From the NCBI GenBank assembly GCA_028709235.1, contig JAQVXL010000001.1:46678-110677 (forward strand): DNA of 64,000 nt, given 5' to 3'. Positions 11,284-23,595 of the stretch are shown piece after piece. The position numbers and the translations under genes are program-made. Each line of letters starts with the position of its first letter. The first letter of the stretch is position 1. Source of the stretch: Desulfotomaculaceae bacterium (GTDB taxonomy: Bacteria; Bacillota; Desulfotomaculia; Desulfotomaculales; Pelotomaculaceae). Below the pieces are notes generated by a model. The model searched no databases. It saw only the letters and a program-made list of their open reading frames with translations, and was not told the DNA's origin.

Positions 11284-12348
11284 TTATATATTCTCGATCT
11301 CTTTCAGAAGCTCGTCCACCAAACTGTCTTCCGGTACTTTGCGGATGACTTCCCCCTTGCGAAAAATAAGGCCGAAACCCCTTCCCCCGGCGATGCCGAC
11401 GTCAGCTTCCCGGGCTTCACCTGGACCGTTTACCACACAGCCCATGACTGCTATTTTCAGTGGCCTGTCCACCCGTTGCAGCTTTTTCTCCACTTCTCCG
11501 GCAATCTTGATTAAATCTATCTCCGTGCGGCCGCAGGTCGGGCATGAAATAAGCTCCACCCCCCTGCTGCGCAGTCCCAGGGCCTTTAATATATCGTAGC
11601 CTGCTCTTACTTCGTGGCCAGGATGCCCGGTAAGAGAAACCCGTATGGTATCACCTATGCCTTCAGACAATAGTATTCCAATGCCTACCGCTGACTTTAC
11701 AGTACCGTAACGCAGGGTGCCGGACTCGGTAACGCCAATATGTAAAGGGTAGTCCGTTTTTTTGGCCATCAGACGGTAGGCTTCGAGCATAAGCGGTACA
11801 TTAGATGCTTTCAGTGATATTTTAATATTTGAAAAACTTAAATCTTCCAGAATGTTAATATGGCTAATGGCGCTTTCAACCATGGCGCCAGATGTGACCC
11901 CGCCATATTTCGCCAATAATTCTTTTTCTAGTGACCCGGCGTTTACACCGATGCGAATTGGAATGCCCCGATCCTGTGCCGCCCTTACAACCTCTTCCAC
12001 CTTGTTCCTGCCGCCAATGTTGCCCGGATTAATCCTAAGGCCATTTACACCAGCCTTTATAGCCTCCAGGGCCAGGCGATAATCAAAGTGAATGTCGGCT
12101 ACCAAGGGAATACTAATGCTCCTTAATATCTCGGGCAGAGCGTCTGCTGCCTCCCAGTCAGGCACAGCCGCGCGGATTATGTCGCAACCGCCTTCAGCCA
12201 GCTGGTTGATCTGCTCAATAGTCGACACCGTGTCCCTGGTGTCTGTTTTGGTCATGGACTGTACACTGATAGGGGCGCCGCCGCCGACCTGGACCCTGCC
12301 TACAAAGACCGGTTTGGTTTTTCTTCTATCCACCTGAACCACCCACAT
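11284..12348 (-). CDS. ispG: 4-hydroxy-3-methylbut-2-enyl-diphosphate synthase
   Basis: [58 protein letters not shown]. Confidence 0.96.
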   Translation of the reverse strand: MWVVQVDRRKTKPVFVGRVQVGGGAPISVQSMTKTDTRDTVSTIEQINQLAEGGCDIIRAAVPDWEAADALPEILRSISIPLVADIHFDYRLALEAIKAGVNGLRINPGNIGGRNKVEEVVRAAQDRGIPIRIGVNAGSLEKELLAKYGGVTSGAMVESAISHINILEDLSFSNIKISLKASNVPLMLEAYRLMAKKTDYPLHIGVTESGTLRYGTVKSAVGIGILLSEGIGDTIRVSLTGHPGHEVRAGYDILKALGLRSRGVELISCPTCGRTEIDLIKIAGEVEKKLQRVDRPLKIAVMGCVVNGPGEAREADVGIAGGRGFGLIFRKGEVIRKVPEDSLVDELLKEIENI

Positions 12349-12402
12349 CTATTCACAAGTTTAGCCCATAAGTTACAATCTGCATTGAGCTGCGCAGCCA
12401 TC

Positions 12403-12465
12403 CAGATCGGGGACTTACCTCGTCTTCGAAGGCAGGCCCCCAAAAGAGGTATGCCCACATTCCGT
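12403..12465. repeat. REP-like palindromic element, copy 2 (degenerate)
   Basis: CCAGATCGGGGACTTACCTC...AGAGGTATGCCCACATTCCG; shares core with the 14848 copy. Confidence 0.5.
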
Positions 12466-12579
12466 TGTCAGAGTAAAACACACATCAAAAAGTATCGTGT
12501 CAGCATCGTTGTAGGAACGGATTTATCCGATCAATGTGCTGCACCTACGTATTTTTCTCATGTCCCCAGTCTCATGCTG

Positions 12580-13635
12580 CTACTGTCCCGCTCCTTTACC
12601 AGCAATAAAAACTTGTATTATATCATTGTATGTTACTGCCACTATCAACAACATAAGCAGGCCGAACCCGATAAGATGGATAAAGTTCTCCTTAGCAGGG
12701 TCAACCGGACGCCTTATAATTTTCTCCCAGACAAGAAAGAGAATACGGCTGCCGTCCAGCGCCGGTATAGGAAAAAGGTTAAAAAGGCCCAGGTTTACAC
12801 TTAATAAGGCGGCAAGCTTCAGCAGAATTACAAATCCGAGCTGGGCTGCATTGCCAATTTCACTGACCACCCGCACCGGGCCTCCCAGCTCAGCCGGCGC
12901 CTGTCCTAATATCATTTTAAATACAATGTCGATAATTGCAACAGTAAACCTGACAGTCCACTCTATACCCAGAGAAATCGACTGCAGGAAACCTATCTTA
13001 ACGTATTCTTCCGTCGGATATATCCCAATTAAACCCCGGCCGTCCTCAGACTTTACCGTTGTCAATGCAAACTGCAGTTCGGATCCGTCCCGGAGTACGA
13101 CAACTGAAATGTTTTGTTCGGGTCTTTCATTAATCATGGTGACTAAATCAGCCCATTTATCAACAGTCTTGCCGTCGACAGCCACAATCTTGTCGCCGGC
13201 GGCAAGACCGACAGCTTGCGCGGGATAGCCAGGGTTAATATCCCCGATCCTGGTTCCGCTTGAGGCAACAGGCTCACCTTGCAAAGAAAAAACTACAACA
13301 AACAGCAGCGCGGCCAATAAGAAGTTCATAAATGGCCCCGCAAAGATTACAGCAATTCTCTGCCCGACAGTTTTTTTATTAAAACCCCGGTTTAGATCTT
13401 TTTCATCCACTTCTTCCTCCGGGTCCATCCCCGCCATGCGGACAAATCCGCCGAGCGGTAACAGGCGCACGGTATACAAAGTTTCCTCCCCGGAGACATC
13501 CAACAGTTTGGGACCAAAACCGAGGCTGAACTCGTAGACCTTGATCCCTACTATTTTCGCTACAATAAAGTGTCCGAACTCGTGGAAAACTATCAGCAGC
13601 CCGAAGACAAAAACTGAAGCGATAAATGTGGTCAT
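12580..13635 (-). CDS. rseP: Intramembrane zinc metalloprotease RseP/RasP (site-2 protease with PDZ)
   Basis: HEFGHFIVAKIVGIKVYEFSLGFGPKL, PDZ region, LFNLFPIPALDGSRI. Confidence 0.95.
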   Translation of the reverse strand: MTTFIASVFVFGLLIVFHEFGHFIVAKIVGIKVYEFSLGFGPKLLDVSGEETLYTVRLLPLGGFVRMAGMDPEEEVDEKDLNRGFNKKTVGQRIAVIFAGPFMNFLLAALLFVVVFSLQGEPVASSGTRIGDINPGYPAQAVGLAAGDKIVAVDGKTVDKWADLVTMINERPEQNISVVVLRDGSELQFALTTVKSEDGRGLIGIYPTEEYVKIGFLQSISLGIEWTVRFTVAIIDIVFKMILGQAPAELGGPVRVVSEIGNAAQLGFVILLKLAALLSVNLGLFNLFPIPALDGSRILFLVWEKIIRRPVDPAKENFIHLIGFGLLMLLIVAVTYNDIIQVFIAGKGAGQ

Positions 13636-13653
13636 TACAGCACCCCATAGCCT

Positions 13654-14826
13654 TTAAAGTTGATTCTTAATAATTTTCTCAGCTGTTTTCCTGGCCCAGA
13701 GGTCGGCCTCCATAATTCCTTCCAGAGTCGTTGTTCTGATAGTATTATGCTTGCACATAACACCTTCCACAATGAGCGGAATACCTGTGAAAGACAGCGC
13801 TCCCTTAAGAAATGCATCTACGGCCACTTCGTTGGAGGCGTTCAGTACAGCAGGCATCGTGCCGCCGGTCTGGCCTGCCTCAAAGGCTAAACGCAGGGAC
13901 GGAAACCTTCCAATATCCGGCGTCTCGAACGTTAATCCTTTTAATTCCGCCATTTTCAGTCTCGGAGCTAGTCCGCTCATGCGCTCCGGATAAGTAAGGG
14001 CGTATTGTATGGGCAGGCGCATGTCCGGCGCTCCCATTTGGGCGATAATCGAGCCGTCAATAAACTCAACAGCCGAATGTATGATACTCTGAGGGTGAAC
14101 CAGCACTTCTATCTGTGAATAGTTTACCCCAAACAACCATTTAGCTTCAATTACTTCCAAACCTTTATTCATTAGAGTGGCTGAATCGATAGTCACCTTT
14201 TTACCCATATTCCAGTTGGGATGGCGCAACGCCATCTCCACCGTCACATTTTTCAACTCAGCGGAGTTCAGCTCGCGAAAAGGACCACCGGAAGCGGTTA
14301 AAATTATTTTTTCAACTTCATCCTGATTATTTCCGTTCAGGCACTGCCACAGTGCGGAATGCTCGCTGTCCACCGGGTATATATTAGCTTTTTTTTGTGA
14401 TGATAAATCCATAACCAGTTGTCCGGCCGCAACCAGGGTTTCCTTGTTCGCCAGAGCGATATTTTTACCGGAACCCAGTGCCGCTATAGTTGGAAATATG
14501 CCGGCCGACCCGGTCACAGCTACAACGACGAGATCAGCCTCGCTCATGGAGGCCAGGGATTCCAACCCTTCTCTGCCCCAGCCCAGTTCGGGAATTTTCC
14601 CGGATCTCAGCTCACTTTTCAGCAGATCCAATTCCCTTGGCCCGGACAGGACCGCATATGATGGCTGAAACTCCTTTACCTGCTCAGCCAGCAGGCGCCA
14701 GTTTTTTCCTGCGGCTAAACCTGTTACCATAAATTTGTCCGGCAAATTTCTGATTACATCCAGCGTCTGCCGGCCGATAGAACCAGTACTGCCAAGTATA
14801 ACAATCTTTTTCATTACATTCTCCAA
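13654..14826 (-). CDS. dxr: 1-deoxy-D-xylulose-5-phosphate reductoisomerase
   Basis: KKIVILGSTGSIGRQTLDVI, ALANKETLVAAG, PVDSEHSALWQCL, HPNWNMGKKVTIDSATLMNKGLEVIEA. Confidence 0.97.
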   Translation of the reverse strand: MENVMKKIVILGSTGSIGRQTLDVIRNLPDKFMVTGLAAGKNWRLLAEQVKEFQPSYAVLSGPRELDLLKSELRSGKIPELGWGREGLESLASMSEADLVVVAVTGSAGIFPTIAALGSGKNIALANKETLVAAGQLVMDLSSQKKANIYPVDSEHSALWQCLNGNNQDEVEKIILTASGGPFRELNSAELKNVTVEMALRHPNWNMGKKVTIDSATLMNKGLEVIEAKWLFGVNYSQIEVLVHPQSIIHSAVEFIDGSIIAQMGAPDMRLPIQYALTYPERMSGLAPRLKMAELKGLTFETPDIGRFPSLRLAFEAGQTGGTMPAVLNASNEVAVDAFLKGALSFTGIPLIVEGVMCKHNTIRTTTLEGIMEADLWARKTAEKIIKNQL

Positions 14827-14847
14827 TCGGGGGACAATCCCTTACTT

Positions 14848-14909
14848 CCAATCGGGGACATACCTCCGACTGCAAATGCAGGTCCCAATAGAGGTGTGTT
14901 CCCATTCCG
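14848..14909. repeat. REP-like palindromic element, copy 3
   Basis: CCAATCGGGGACATACCTC...AGAGGTGTGTTCCCATTCC; preceded by a partial copy at 14823 (CCAATCGGGGGACA) and followed by a half copy near 14946 (AATAGAGGTGTTCTCATTCC). Confidence 0.6.
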
Positions 14910-15089
14910 CCGTCTGATATCATGCAACAATATAATGCTGCAGAAATAGAGGTGTTCTCATTCCAATATACTTCACTGTCAGGTTTTTCCGACCAAATGT
15001 AAATGTGCGATAATAATCGCACCTACAGGTGTTTTGGGCTGTTTATATTTCACGTTAATTATCACATTTCAAGTACCACGTCCCGCATC

Positions 15090-16142
15090 TCACTTAGACT
15101 TGGGCAGAAGGATCCCCGCTTTGTAAAAAGACTGGATTGCTATTAAAATTATTGGACCCAGAATCAAACCTGGCAGGCCTAAAGTCCACAGTCCGGCATA
15201 CATAGAGATCAGGGTGGCCAGCGGGTGCAGACCGAGATTGCCTGACACAATTTTTGTTTCCAGGATCTGCCTCGTTACGAGGACTACCAGGTATAGGATT
15301 GCCAGTTTTACTCCAAACCCAGTACTGCCTGTAGCAAAAGACCATACAATCCAGGGCAGATAAATAGTTGCCGGTCCCAAAACCGGAATCAGGTCAAAAA
15401 CGCCAATAATTAAACCAACAAGCAGCGCGTAATCTGCACCTATTAAATAAAGGCCTGTAACGCTTATACATGTTGACACAAAGATTAAAATAGCCTGTGC
15501 CTTTATATATCCTATAAAAGCAACCCCGACGTCCCTCGCCGTGTTAATAATTTTTTCACCCCACGCATCAGGCGCCAAGTGTATTATAAAATTAATAATA
15601 ATCTGCTTGTCACGGGCTATAAAATATGACGATAACAATATTACCAGGAGCACAACAAATGTACCCGGAACCATTGAAATAAATGACAGGAGTGTATTGG
15701 CAACCCCGGTGGCCATTCCTTGCAGGCTGGAAGCAAGGTTGTTTAAGCTTTGCTCAATTGATGAGGTGACGCCGGGAGGCAGTGTTACGTAAAAAGCGGT
15801 CATTTTTTCAATTAGGACCTGGAGATAACTTTTTATTTCAACCGTCAATCCCGGCAGCGAGGCAGAGAGTTGGACCAATTCGGTAACAAGCCTGATTATG
15901 AGCAAGGAGATAATAGCGCCAATACCGCCGAAAACAAGCACCATGGTGGTCAGGGTGGCCAATCCTCTGGACATCTTCGCTCTTTGCAGTATACTTATCA
16001 ACGGGTCCATGAACATCCCGATAATTATAGCTATAATGAAGGGCACAAGGATTGGCAGCGCATATTTTATAAACGCTATACCGGCCAGTATGGCTACAGC
16101 GGTATAAACTATCAGTAATAATGGCCTTGGCATTAGGCTCAC
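15090..16142 (-). CDS. AI-2E family transporter (YtvI/PerM-like)
   Basis: Polytopic protein; GLIIGVFDLIPVLGPATIYLPW and TRQILETKIVSGNLGLHPLATLISMYAGL match the AI-2E exporter family. Confidence 0.88.
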   Translation of the reverse strand: MSLMPRPLLLIVYTAVAILAGIAFIKYALPILVPFIIAIIIGMFMDPLISILQRAKMSRGLATLTTMVLVFGGIGAIISLLIIRLVTELVQLSASLPGLTVEIKSYLQVLIEKMTAFYVTLPPGVTSSIEQSLNNLASSLQGMATGVANTLLSFISMVPGTFVVLLVILLSSYFIARDKQIIINFIIHLAPDAWGEKIINTARDVGVAFIGYIKAQAILIFVSTCISVTGLYLIGADYALLVGLIIGVFDLIPVLGPATIYLPWIVWSFATGSTGFGVKLAILYLVVLVTRQILETKIVSGNLGLHPLATLISMYAGLWTLGLPGLILGPIILIAIQSFYKAGILLPKSK

Positions 16143-16143
16143 C

Positions 16144-16944
16144 TCAACTTTTTATAAACAAGATCACAAAGTAATAAACCAGTGGTGCGGTAAATAGCAT
16201 GCTGTCAATTCGGTCCAGAATACCACCGTGTCCCGGTATCAGATCGCTGGAGTCCTTAACTCCGGCTTGCCTCTTAAAAGCAGATTCCAGCAGATCCCCC
16301 ACTAGTGCTGCGACTCCCAGACACAAACCCAGCAGCAATACTTTAGACACAGGAAGAAATGGGTATATAACAGTAAATATAGCAGCTACCAGGATGCTCC
16401 CTGCTAAACCGCCGACAGCCCCCTCCAGTGTTTTTTTAGGACTCAGCGCCGGAGCTATCCTTCTTCTACCGAAAAGCTTCCCGACAAAATACGCAGCAGT
16501 ATCTGTAGCCCACGTTGCGGTCAGGGTGAAGATCAGCCAGATCCAACCATCAGGCATCATCCTGAGAAGATAAAAATAATTCAGCAGCCCCACGTACAAT
16601 GTTCCCATCACCGTGCCGGCGCTGTCAAGCAGTGAAAAACGCGGGTATAATGCTACAGTGGCAATTAGATACATAAACAGGATAATAGTAATAGTGGGAC
16701 CGGGGTAACCGTCTTTATAAAGAAATGAACCGGCGGTCATAATTAACCCGCCTGCCAAGGCCAGCCAAAGCGAGGGTTTTAACCCCAGTTTTGTCAGCAG
16801 TTCATTCATTTCCATGAGACCCAGGACAATAATAAGCCCTATCAGCAGAACAAAAGGGATACCCCCAAACCATGCAGCTACAACAATCAGGGGAATACCG
16901 ACAAGGGCGCTTATAATCCTTTGCACTAGCAAAATATTCACCAA
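16144..16944 (-). CDS. cdsA: Phosphatidate cytidylyltransferase
   Basis: TWATDTAAYFVGKLFGRRRIAPALSPKKTLEGAVGG...LVGDLLESAFKRQAGVKDSSDLIPGHGGILDRIDS. Confidence 0.96.
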   Translation of the reverse strand: MVNILLVQRIISALVGIPLIVVAAWFGGIPFVLLIGLIIVLGLMEMNELLTKLGLKPSLWLALAGGLIMTAGSFLYKDGYPGPTITIILFMYLIATVALYPRFSLLDSAGTVMGTLYVGLLNYFYLLRMMPDGWIWLIFTLTATWATDTAAYFVGKLFGRRRIAPALSPKKTLEGAVGGLAGSILVAAIFTVIYPFLPVSKVLLLGLCLGVAALVGDLLESAFKRQAGVKDSSDLIPGHGGILDRIDSMLFTAPLVYYFVILFIKS

Positions 16945-16971
16945 CCTGTCAGGTTTGTTCTATTATTATTT

Positions 16972-17763
16972 TTATAAACCACCGAATCTCCTTTCCCGGC
17001 TCTGGTATTCAACTATGGCGCTGATTAAATGTATCCTGCGAAAGTCAGGCCACAACACAGTAGTATGCCAGAATTCGGTATACGCCAGTTGCCAGAGCAA
17101 GAAGTTACTGATTCGGAAGTCACCCGAAGGTCTGATCAGCAAATCCGGGTCGGGCTGACCGGATGTGTACAGATATTGCGATATAGTATTGTCGTCGATC
17201 TGGTCGATAGATACACTACCGTTATTAACCTTCAACGCTATTGTTCGGACTGCTTCAACAATTTCAGTGCGCCCGCCGTAATTTAAAGCCAGGTTCAGAA
17301 CCAGGTCTTTATTTAGCCTGCTGCGCTCCACAGCCATATCCAGCGCTTCAATGACATCAGGCGGCAAATCTTCCAGCTTACCGATTGGATTTACCTTAAC
17401 ACCTTTCTGGCACAATTCGTCTATTTCTTTGTAAAGGTATTCCACCAGCAGGTCCATTAGGACATTAACTTCTTCCTGGGGGCGTTTCCAGTTTTCAGTC
17501 GAAAATGCATAAACGGTTAAAATTTTTATATTAAACTCGGAACAGGTCTTGACAATATCCCTAAGAGATTCCACACCGGCTTTGTGTCCAAAAAACCGGG
17601 GCAGGCCATGGTTTTTTGCCCAACGCCCGTTGCCGTCCATGATAATGGCAATATGCCTGGGCATCCTGTTCCGGTCGATTTTCGCCAATAATTTTTCCAG
17701 ATCTGCCCCTCTTTGTCCTTTCGGTTCTTTCTGACGCCACAGGCGGGCTATTCTGTTATACAT
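16972..17763 (-). CDS. uppS: Isoprenyl transferase (undecaprenyl diphosphate synthase)
   Basis: MPRHIAIIMDGNGRWAKNHGLPRFFGHKAG, ALNYGGRTEI, RPSGDFRISNFLLWQLAYTEF. Confidence 0.97.
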   Translation of the reverse strand: MYNRIARLWRQKEPKGQRGADLEKLLAKIDRNRMPRHIAIIMDGNGRWAKNHGLPRFFGHKAGVESLRDIVKTCSEFNIKILTVYAFSTENWKRPQEEVNVLMDLLVEYLYKEIDELCQKGVKVNPIGKLEDLPPDVIEALDMAVERSRLNKDLVLNLALNYGGRTEIVEAVRTIALKVNNGSVSIDQIDDNTISQYLYTSGQPDPDLLIRPSGDFRISNFLLWQLAYTEFWHTTVLWPDFRRIHLISAIVEYQSRERRFGGL

Positions 17764-17856
17764 AATATATTAACCACTCCCGGCTCTTCAAAAAGTAACG
17801 AACAATGGCAGATTTATTTGCATCCTGTTATTCCTAATAAATTAAGTTATATAAAC

Positions 17857-17882
17857 AACCCCCTCCTATGTGAGGGGGTTAA
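17857..17882 (-). terminator. Rho-independent terminator after the ferredoxin
   Basis: AACCCCCTC acatag GAGGGGGTT followed by T-rich sequence on the minus strand. Confidence 0.85.
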
Positions 17883-17886
17883 GTGA

Positions 17887-18054
17887 TTACTCTTCGATGA
17901 TAGCTCCTGTAGGACAAGCATCAACACAGGCTCCGCACTCAGCACATTTATCGGGATCGATAACATAGATGTCACCTTCGGAAATTGCATCGCTAGGGCA
18001 TTCCTCCAGGCAGGTACCGCAAGCCAGGCATTCATCAGTAATTTTGTATGCCAA
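17887..18054 (-). CDS. 2x[4Fe-4S] ferredoxin, 55 aa
   Basis: [55 protein letters not shown] with two CxxCxxCxxxC clusters. Start placed at TTG 18054 after GAGGAGGTGG; the track start at 18084 overlaps the upstream gene. Confidence 0.92.
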   Translation of the reverse strand: MAYKITDECLACGTCLEECPSDAISEGDIYVIDPDKCAECGACVDACPTGAIIEE

Positions 18055-18055
18055 A

Positions 18056-18274
18056 TTATCCACCTCCTCTCCCTCTATCTTCAAACACTACAATTACCAC
18101 CCCTCTATTTTTGGAGACCTTATTAAAGCTTACAGCCCGGGGGCTAGTAGGGTTGCCTTCAGGTATTGCTTTAACAGGCCGGGTGACCATTATTTCAACT
18201 TCGTACCCTGAAGCTTGGCATATACGCAAAGCTTCGTCCAATGGATATCCTATGATGTCAGGTATATGGTCCAT
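18056..18274 (-). CDS. Stand-alone PASTA-domain protein, 72 aa
   Basis: [31 protein letters not shown] resembles a PASTA repeat (P+hhGh..A...h...G). Its stop is 1 nt before the ferredoxin start. Confidence 0.65.
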   Translation of the reverse strand: MDHIPDIIGYPLDEALRICQASGYEVEIMVTRPVKAIPEGNPTSPRAVSFNKVSKNRGVVIVVFEDRGRGGG

Positions 18275-18276
18275 TA

Positions 18277-19588
<1,312 letters not shown>

Positions 19589-19622
19589 CTACAACCTATC
19601 CAAAACTCCTGTTGGGAAATTT

Positions 19623-20282
19623 TTATTTACAGACATTTTGGGTCATTGCCTCAACCTCGGCTGCCAGATCCGCCTGCTTCTTTTCAATTCCCTCGCCCAA
19701 TTCATACCTGACGAAACGCCTGACACTGATGTTTTCTCCGATTTTTGCTATTTTTTCTGTCAGCAGTTGCTGCACAGTTAAATTTGTGTCTTTAATAAAA
19801 GGTTGCTCCAGTAAGCATACTTCTTTATAGTACTTTTCAATGCGGCCGGAAACCATTTTGTCTACTATTTTCTCCGGTTTTCCTTCATTGAGCGCCTGAG
19901 CGCGCAGGATCTCTTTTTCTTTATCCAGCGCTTCCGCAGGCACTTCTTCCTTGCTTACAAACTCCGGTTTGGCAGCCGCGATTTGCATGGCTATATCCCT
20001 GGCCAGGCTCTTAAACTCATCAGTTTTGGCCACGAAGTCAGTTTCGCAGTTAACTTCGACGAGAACACCTATTTTCCCTACACCGTGTATGTAAGATTCA
20101 ATCAAACCCTCGGCTGCTATTCTGCCGGCTTTTTTGGCAGCGGCAGCCAGTCCTTTCTCCCTCAGGTAGATCACTGCTTTTTCAAGGTCTCCATCCGTTT
20201 CGGCAAGTGCTTTTTTACAGTCCATCATCCCAGCCCCGGTACGGTCCCGGAGTTCTTTTACCAGACTTGCAGATATAGACAT
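19623..20282 (-). CDS. tsf: Elongation factor Ts
   Basis: [47 protein letters not shown]. Confidence 0.98.
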   Translation of the reverse strand: MSISASLVKELRDRTGAGMMDCKKALAETDGDLEKAVIYLREKGLAAAAKKAGRIAAEGLIESYIHGVGKIGVLVEVNCETDFVAKTDEFKSLARDIAMQIAAAKPEFVSKEEVPAEALDKEKEILRAQALNEGKPEKIVDKMVSGRIEKYYKEVCLLEQPFIKDTNLTVQQLLTEKIAKIGENISVRRFVRYELGEGIEKKQADLAAEVEAMTQNVCK

Positions 20283-20413
20283 TTATTAATATCCTCCTCA
20301 TGACAAATTAAACCTGCATATGATATTATAACCATATTTATCAAAGAGATGTCCATTCGAAAAAAACTTTTTATTATTAAATCCGGTTGATATTCACCAG
20401 CAGGCAGAAAAAA

Positions 20414-20445
20414 GGCAGGGGTTGCTCGGTTGAATATCCCCCGCC
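20414..20445 (-). terminator. Terminator downstream of rpsB
   Basis: GGCGGGGG...CCCCTGCC followed by TTTTTTC on the minus strand, between rpsB and tsf. Confidence 0.7.
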
Positions 20446-20457
20446 GTTATTTTGTGA

Positions 20458-21156
20458 TTATTCCTCAACTTGTTCCCCTTGTTTTCCTTCAAGAACAGCT
20501 TCAGCCATCTTGCTGGTCAACAGGCGAACAGCTCTTATGGCGTCATCATTTCCTGGTATAATATAATCTATTTCATCGGGGTCGCAATTTGTATCTACGA
20601 TGGCCACAATGGGGATGCCGAGTTTTCTTGCTTCGGCCACTGCGATGCGCTCTTTCCGGGGGTCAATAACAAACAGCGCTCCCGGCAGGCGTCTCATTTC
20701 CTTTATGCCTCCCAGAAATTTCTGCAGTTTTTCCTTTTCATGCATTAATTCCGCTACTTCTTTTTTAGGCAGGACCTCCATAGTGCCGTTAGTTTCCATC
20801 TTCTCCAATTCCTGCAGGCGGTCAATCCTGCGCCTGATAGTCTGGTAGTTGGTCAGCATGCCGCCCAGCCAGCGCTGGTTGACAAAAAACATACTGCAGC
20901 GTTCGGCCTCTTCCCTAACCGATTCCTGGGCTTGTTTTTTGGTGCCGACAAAAAGAATGGTGTCCCCGTCAAGAGAAAGCTGTTTGACAAAATTATACGC
21001 TTCCTCAACCTTTTTTACTGTCTTCTGCAAATCAATTATATAGATGCCGTTGCGATCGGTAAAAATATAGGGGGCCATTTTGGGATTCCAGCGGCGGGTT
21101 TGGTGTCCAAAATGAACTCCTGCTTCCAGGAGCTGTTTCATAGATATTACAGCCAC
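20458..21156 (-). CDS. rpsB: 30S ribosomal protein S2 (GTG start)
   Basis: [48 protein letters not shown] upstream. Confidence 0.98.
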   Translation of the reverse strand: MAVISMKQLLEAGVHFGHQTRRWNPKMAPYIFTDRNGIYIIDLQKTVKKVEEAYNFVKQLSLDGDTILFVGTKKQAQESVREEAERCSMFFVNQRWLGGMLTNYQTIRRRIDRLQELEKMETNGTMEVLPKKEVAELMHEKEKLQKFLGGIKEMRRLPGALFVIDPRKERIAVAEARKLGIPIVAIVDTNCDPDEIDYIIPGNDDAIRAVRLLTSKMAEAVLEGKQGEQVEE

Positions 21157-21209
21157 TTACTACACCTCCTTCCCCCTGCGGTTTTTATCCTCCGTTCCCT
21201 TCATCTTCT

Positions 21210-21235
21210 GCAAGGCCCCGGCGGGGCACCCTTGC
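21210..21235 (-). promoter_or_regulatory. Stable hairpin in rpsB 5' leader
   Basis: GCAAGGgtGCCCCgccGGGGCCTTGC on the minus strand, upstream of the rpsB SD. Confidence 0.45.
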
Positions 21236-21289
21236 GCAAATCCAGCAACGTGTGTATTTCACACCATTTGGTATTTTACCACACAGAAA

Positions 21290-21315
21290 ATCCCGGCGCA
21301 AGCCGGGTTTTTAAA
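21290..21315 (-). terminator. Terminator between codY and rpsB
   Basis: CCCGGC ttgc GCCGGG flanked by A-rich and T-rich tracts; could act on either strand. Confidence 0.65.
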
Positions 21316-21381
21316 ATTCGCACAACTAAAGTAAAAACGTCTAAAAAAGGCGGGAAGCAATTCCGCCCGCCCATGTTAATG

Positions 21382-22167
21382 CTAGTGCTGTTTGAGCTTG
21401 TCCAGTTCTTCGATCAACCGATCATTGAGCACTCGTATATATGTGCCTTTCATACCGAGAGACTTGGACTCGATTACCCCCGCGCTTTCAAATTTACGCA
21501 GGGCGTTTACAATAACCGAACGAGTGATGCCGACGCGGTCCGCAATTTTACTGGCCACCAAAAGCCCTTCGTCGCCTTCCAGTTGCTCAAAGATATGCTG
21601 CACCGCATCCAACTCTGAATATGATAGAGTGCCCAGAGCAACTTGCACGGCTGCCAGCTTGCGGGCGTCTTCCTCCATCTTTCCAGCCCTGGCCCTGAGT
21701 ATTTCCATACCTACCACAGTAGCGCCGTATTCCGCAAGGATAAGATCCTCATCAGTGAAATAATTTTCAAACCTCCCCAGAAACAGGGTTCCGAGCCTTG
21801 CTCCAGCCCCGACAATCGGGATAATGGTGGATACTTTATTATTGTAGCGACAGGTCTCTTTCACAAAAAGGCAGGCGTTTTTGGTCTGACAGAAGTTCGC
21901 GCGGGTTTGCACTATTCGCATCAAGTTTTCGTTATAGTCCTCGGGAAAACCACCATGACCTTCAACAATATTCCTCATAATATCGCAGGTCCAACCTGCG
22001 AGATACGAATACCCCAGAACTTTTCCGTTCCGGTCAAGGATATAGATACTGGCTCCAATATTTTCGCTTAAAACAACAGCTACCTCATTAAAGTCCACAG
22101 AGGTATTTCCAGCTGATTTCTGCAGTATTTTATTAATATCCCTGGTTTTTTCCAGTAGTACTCTCAT
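21382..22167 (-). CDS. codY: GTP-sensing transcriptional pleiotropic repressor CodY
   Basis: [21 protein letters not shown]-terminus and C-terminal w[47 protein letters not shown]. Confidence 0.97.
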   Translation of the reverse strand: MRVLLEKTRDINKILQKSAGNTSVDFNEVAVVLSENIGASIYILDRNGKVLGYSYLAGWTCDIMRNIVEGHGGFPEDYNENLMRIVQTRANFCQTKNACLFVKETCRYNNKVSTIIPIVGAGARLGTLFLGRFENYFTDEDLILAEYGATVVGMEILRARAGKMEEDARKLAAVQVALGTLSYSELDAVQHIFEQLEGDEGLLVASKIADRVGITRSVIVNALRKFESAGVIESKSLGMKGTYIRVLNDRLIEELDKLKQH

Positions 22168-22184
22168 CCTGCCCCGCCTTTCCC

Positions 22185-23594
22185 CTACAAAATATATCGG
22201 CTTACATCTTTATTTTTCACCAGTTCACCTAATTTTTCGACAACATATTTTTTCTCTATCTCAATCTCTTTTACCGCAAGTTCCGGCGCTTCAAAAGATA
22301 TATCTTCTAGAAGTTTTTCAAGTATAGTGTGCAATCTACGGGCACCTATGTTCTCTGTTTGTTCATTAACAGTATAAGCGATTTCGGCAATTTCCACAAG
22401 GGAGTTTTGTGAAAATTCAACCTTTACACCTTCTGCAGCAAGCAATTCAGTGTACTGCTTAACTATGGCGTTTCTCGGTTCTGTCAAGATTTGTTGAAAA
22501 TTTTCACGGGTGAGGCTTTCCAGTTCGACCCTTATTGGAAAGCGCCCCTGCAGCTCAGGTATAAGGTCAGAAGGTTTTGCAGTATGGAAAGCACCCGCAG
22601 CTATAAACAGCACGTGGTCAGTCTTGACCGGACCGTACTTGGTCATTACGGTGGACCCCTCAACAATGGGGAGAATATCGCGCTGCACGCCGCCCCTGGA
22701 CACATCTGGTCCATAACCTTCGCGCCCGGCAATCTTGTCAATTTCATCAAGAAATATAATCCCGTCTTCTTCAGCCCGCTTAACCGCCGCAGTGGTGACT
22801 TCGTCCATGTCAATAAGCTTTTGCGCTTCCTGTTGGATCAATATTTTACGGCCTTCCTGCACGGAAACCTTGCGCTTGCGTTTTTTCTTGGGCAGAAAAC
22901 CACCCAGCATATCCTGAATGTTGACACCCATTTCCTCCATGCCGGATCCGCTAAACACTTCCAGCATAGGGGGCTTAGTATCCTCAACCTCTATTTCTAT
23001 GAACTCGTTTTCCAGCTCGCCCCTGGCCAATTTTTCAGTCAGTATATCTCGTTCAAAGCGAATCCTTTTTAACCGCTGTTCCTGGTTCTTATCAACCTGC
23101 TCCTCCGGTTTGTTAGATCCAAAAAACACTTCCAGCGGGTTACGAGCAGAGGCCTCCTGTACCGGATAAGGAGCCAGAAGTTCAACGATTTTCTCATTGG
23201 CCAGTCTCTCAGCTCTATCCTGCACCAAGTCCAATTTCTCCTGTTTGACCATGCGAATCGCCGTTTCAACCAGATCCCTGACCATGCTCTCCACGTCCCT
23301 GCCGACGTAACCGACTTCAGTAAACTTCGTGGCTTCCACTTTTACAAACGGCGCTTTGACCAACCTGGCCAGACGGCGGGCTATCTCTGTTTTGCCCACC
23401 CCGGTGGGTCCGATCATCAGTATGTTTTTGGGTATTACCTCATCCCTGAAATCCTCCGGCAGCAGCTTGCGCCGGTAGCGGTTGCGCAGGGCTACCGCCA
23501 CCGCCTTCTTCGCCTGGCGCTGGCCTACAATGTATTTATCAAGTTCCTCAACTATCCGGCGCGGTGTTAATTCCTTCACTTGCTTATCCTCCAT
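22185..23594 (-). CDS. hslU: ATP-dependent protease ATPase subunit HslU/ClpY
   Basis: [34 protein letters not shown], Walker [16 protein letters not shown]. Confidence 0.98.
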   Translation of the reverse strand: MEDKQVKELTPRRIVEELDKYIVGQRQAKKAVAVALRNRYRRKLLPEDFRDEVIPKNILMIGPTGVGKTEIARRLARLVKAPFVKVEATKFTEVGYVGRDVESMVRDLVETAIRMVKQEKLDLVQDRAERLANEKIVELLAPYPVQEASARNPLEVFFGSNKPEEQVDKNQEQRLKRIRFERDILTEKLARGELENEFIEIEVEDTKPPMLEVFSGSGMEEMGVNIQDMLGGFLPKKKRKRKVSVQEGRKILIQQEAQKLIDMDEVTTAAVKRAEEDGIIFLDEIDKIAGREGYGPDVSRGGVQRDILPIVEGSTVMTKYGPVKTDHVLFIAAGAFHTAKPSDLIPELQGRFPIRVELESLTRENFQQILTEPRNAIVKQYTELLAAEGVKVEFSQNSLVEIAEIAYTVNEQTENIGARRLHTILEKLLEDISFEAPELAVKEIEIEKKYVVEKLGELVKNKDVSRYIL

Positions 23595-23595
23595 A

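Noticed and set aside
20932-21618. 228-aa plus-strand ORF
   Set aside because: Antisense to rpsB and codY and crosses the codY terminator.
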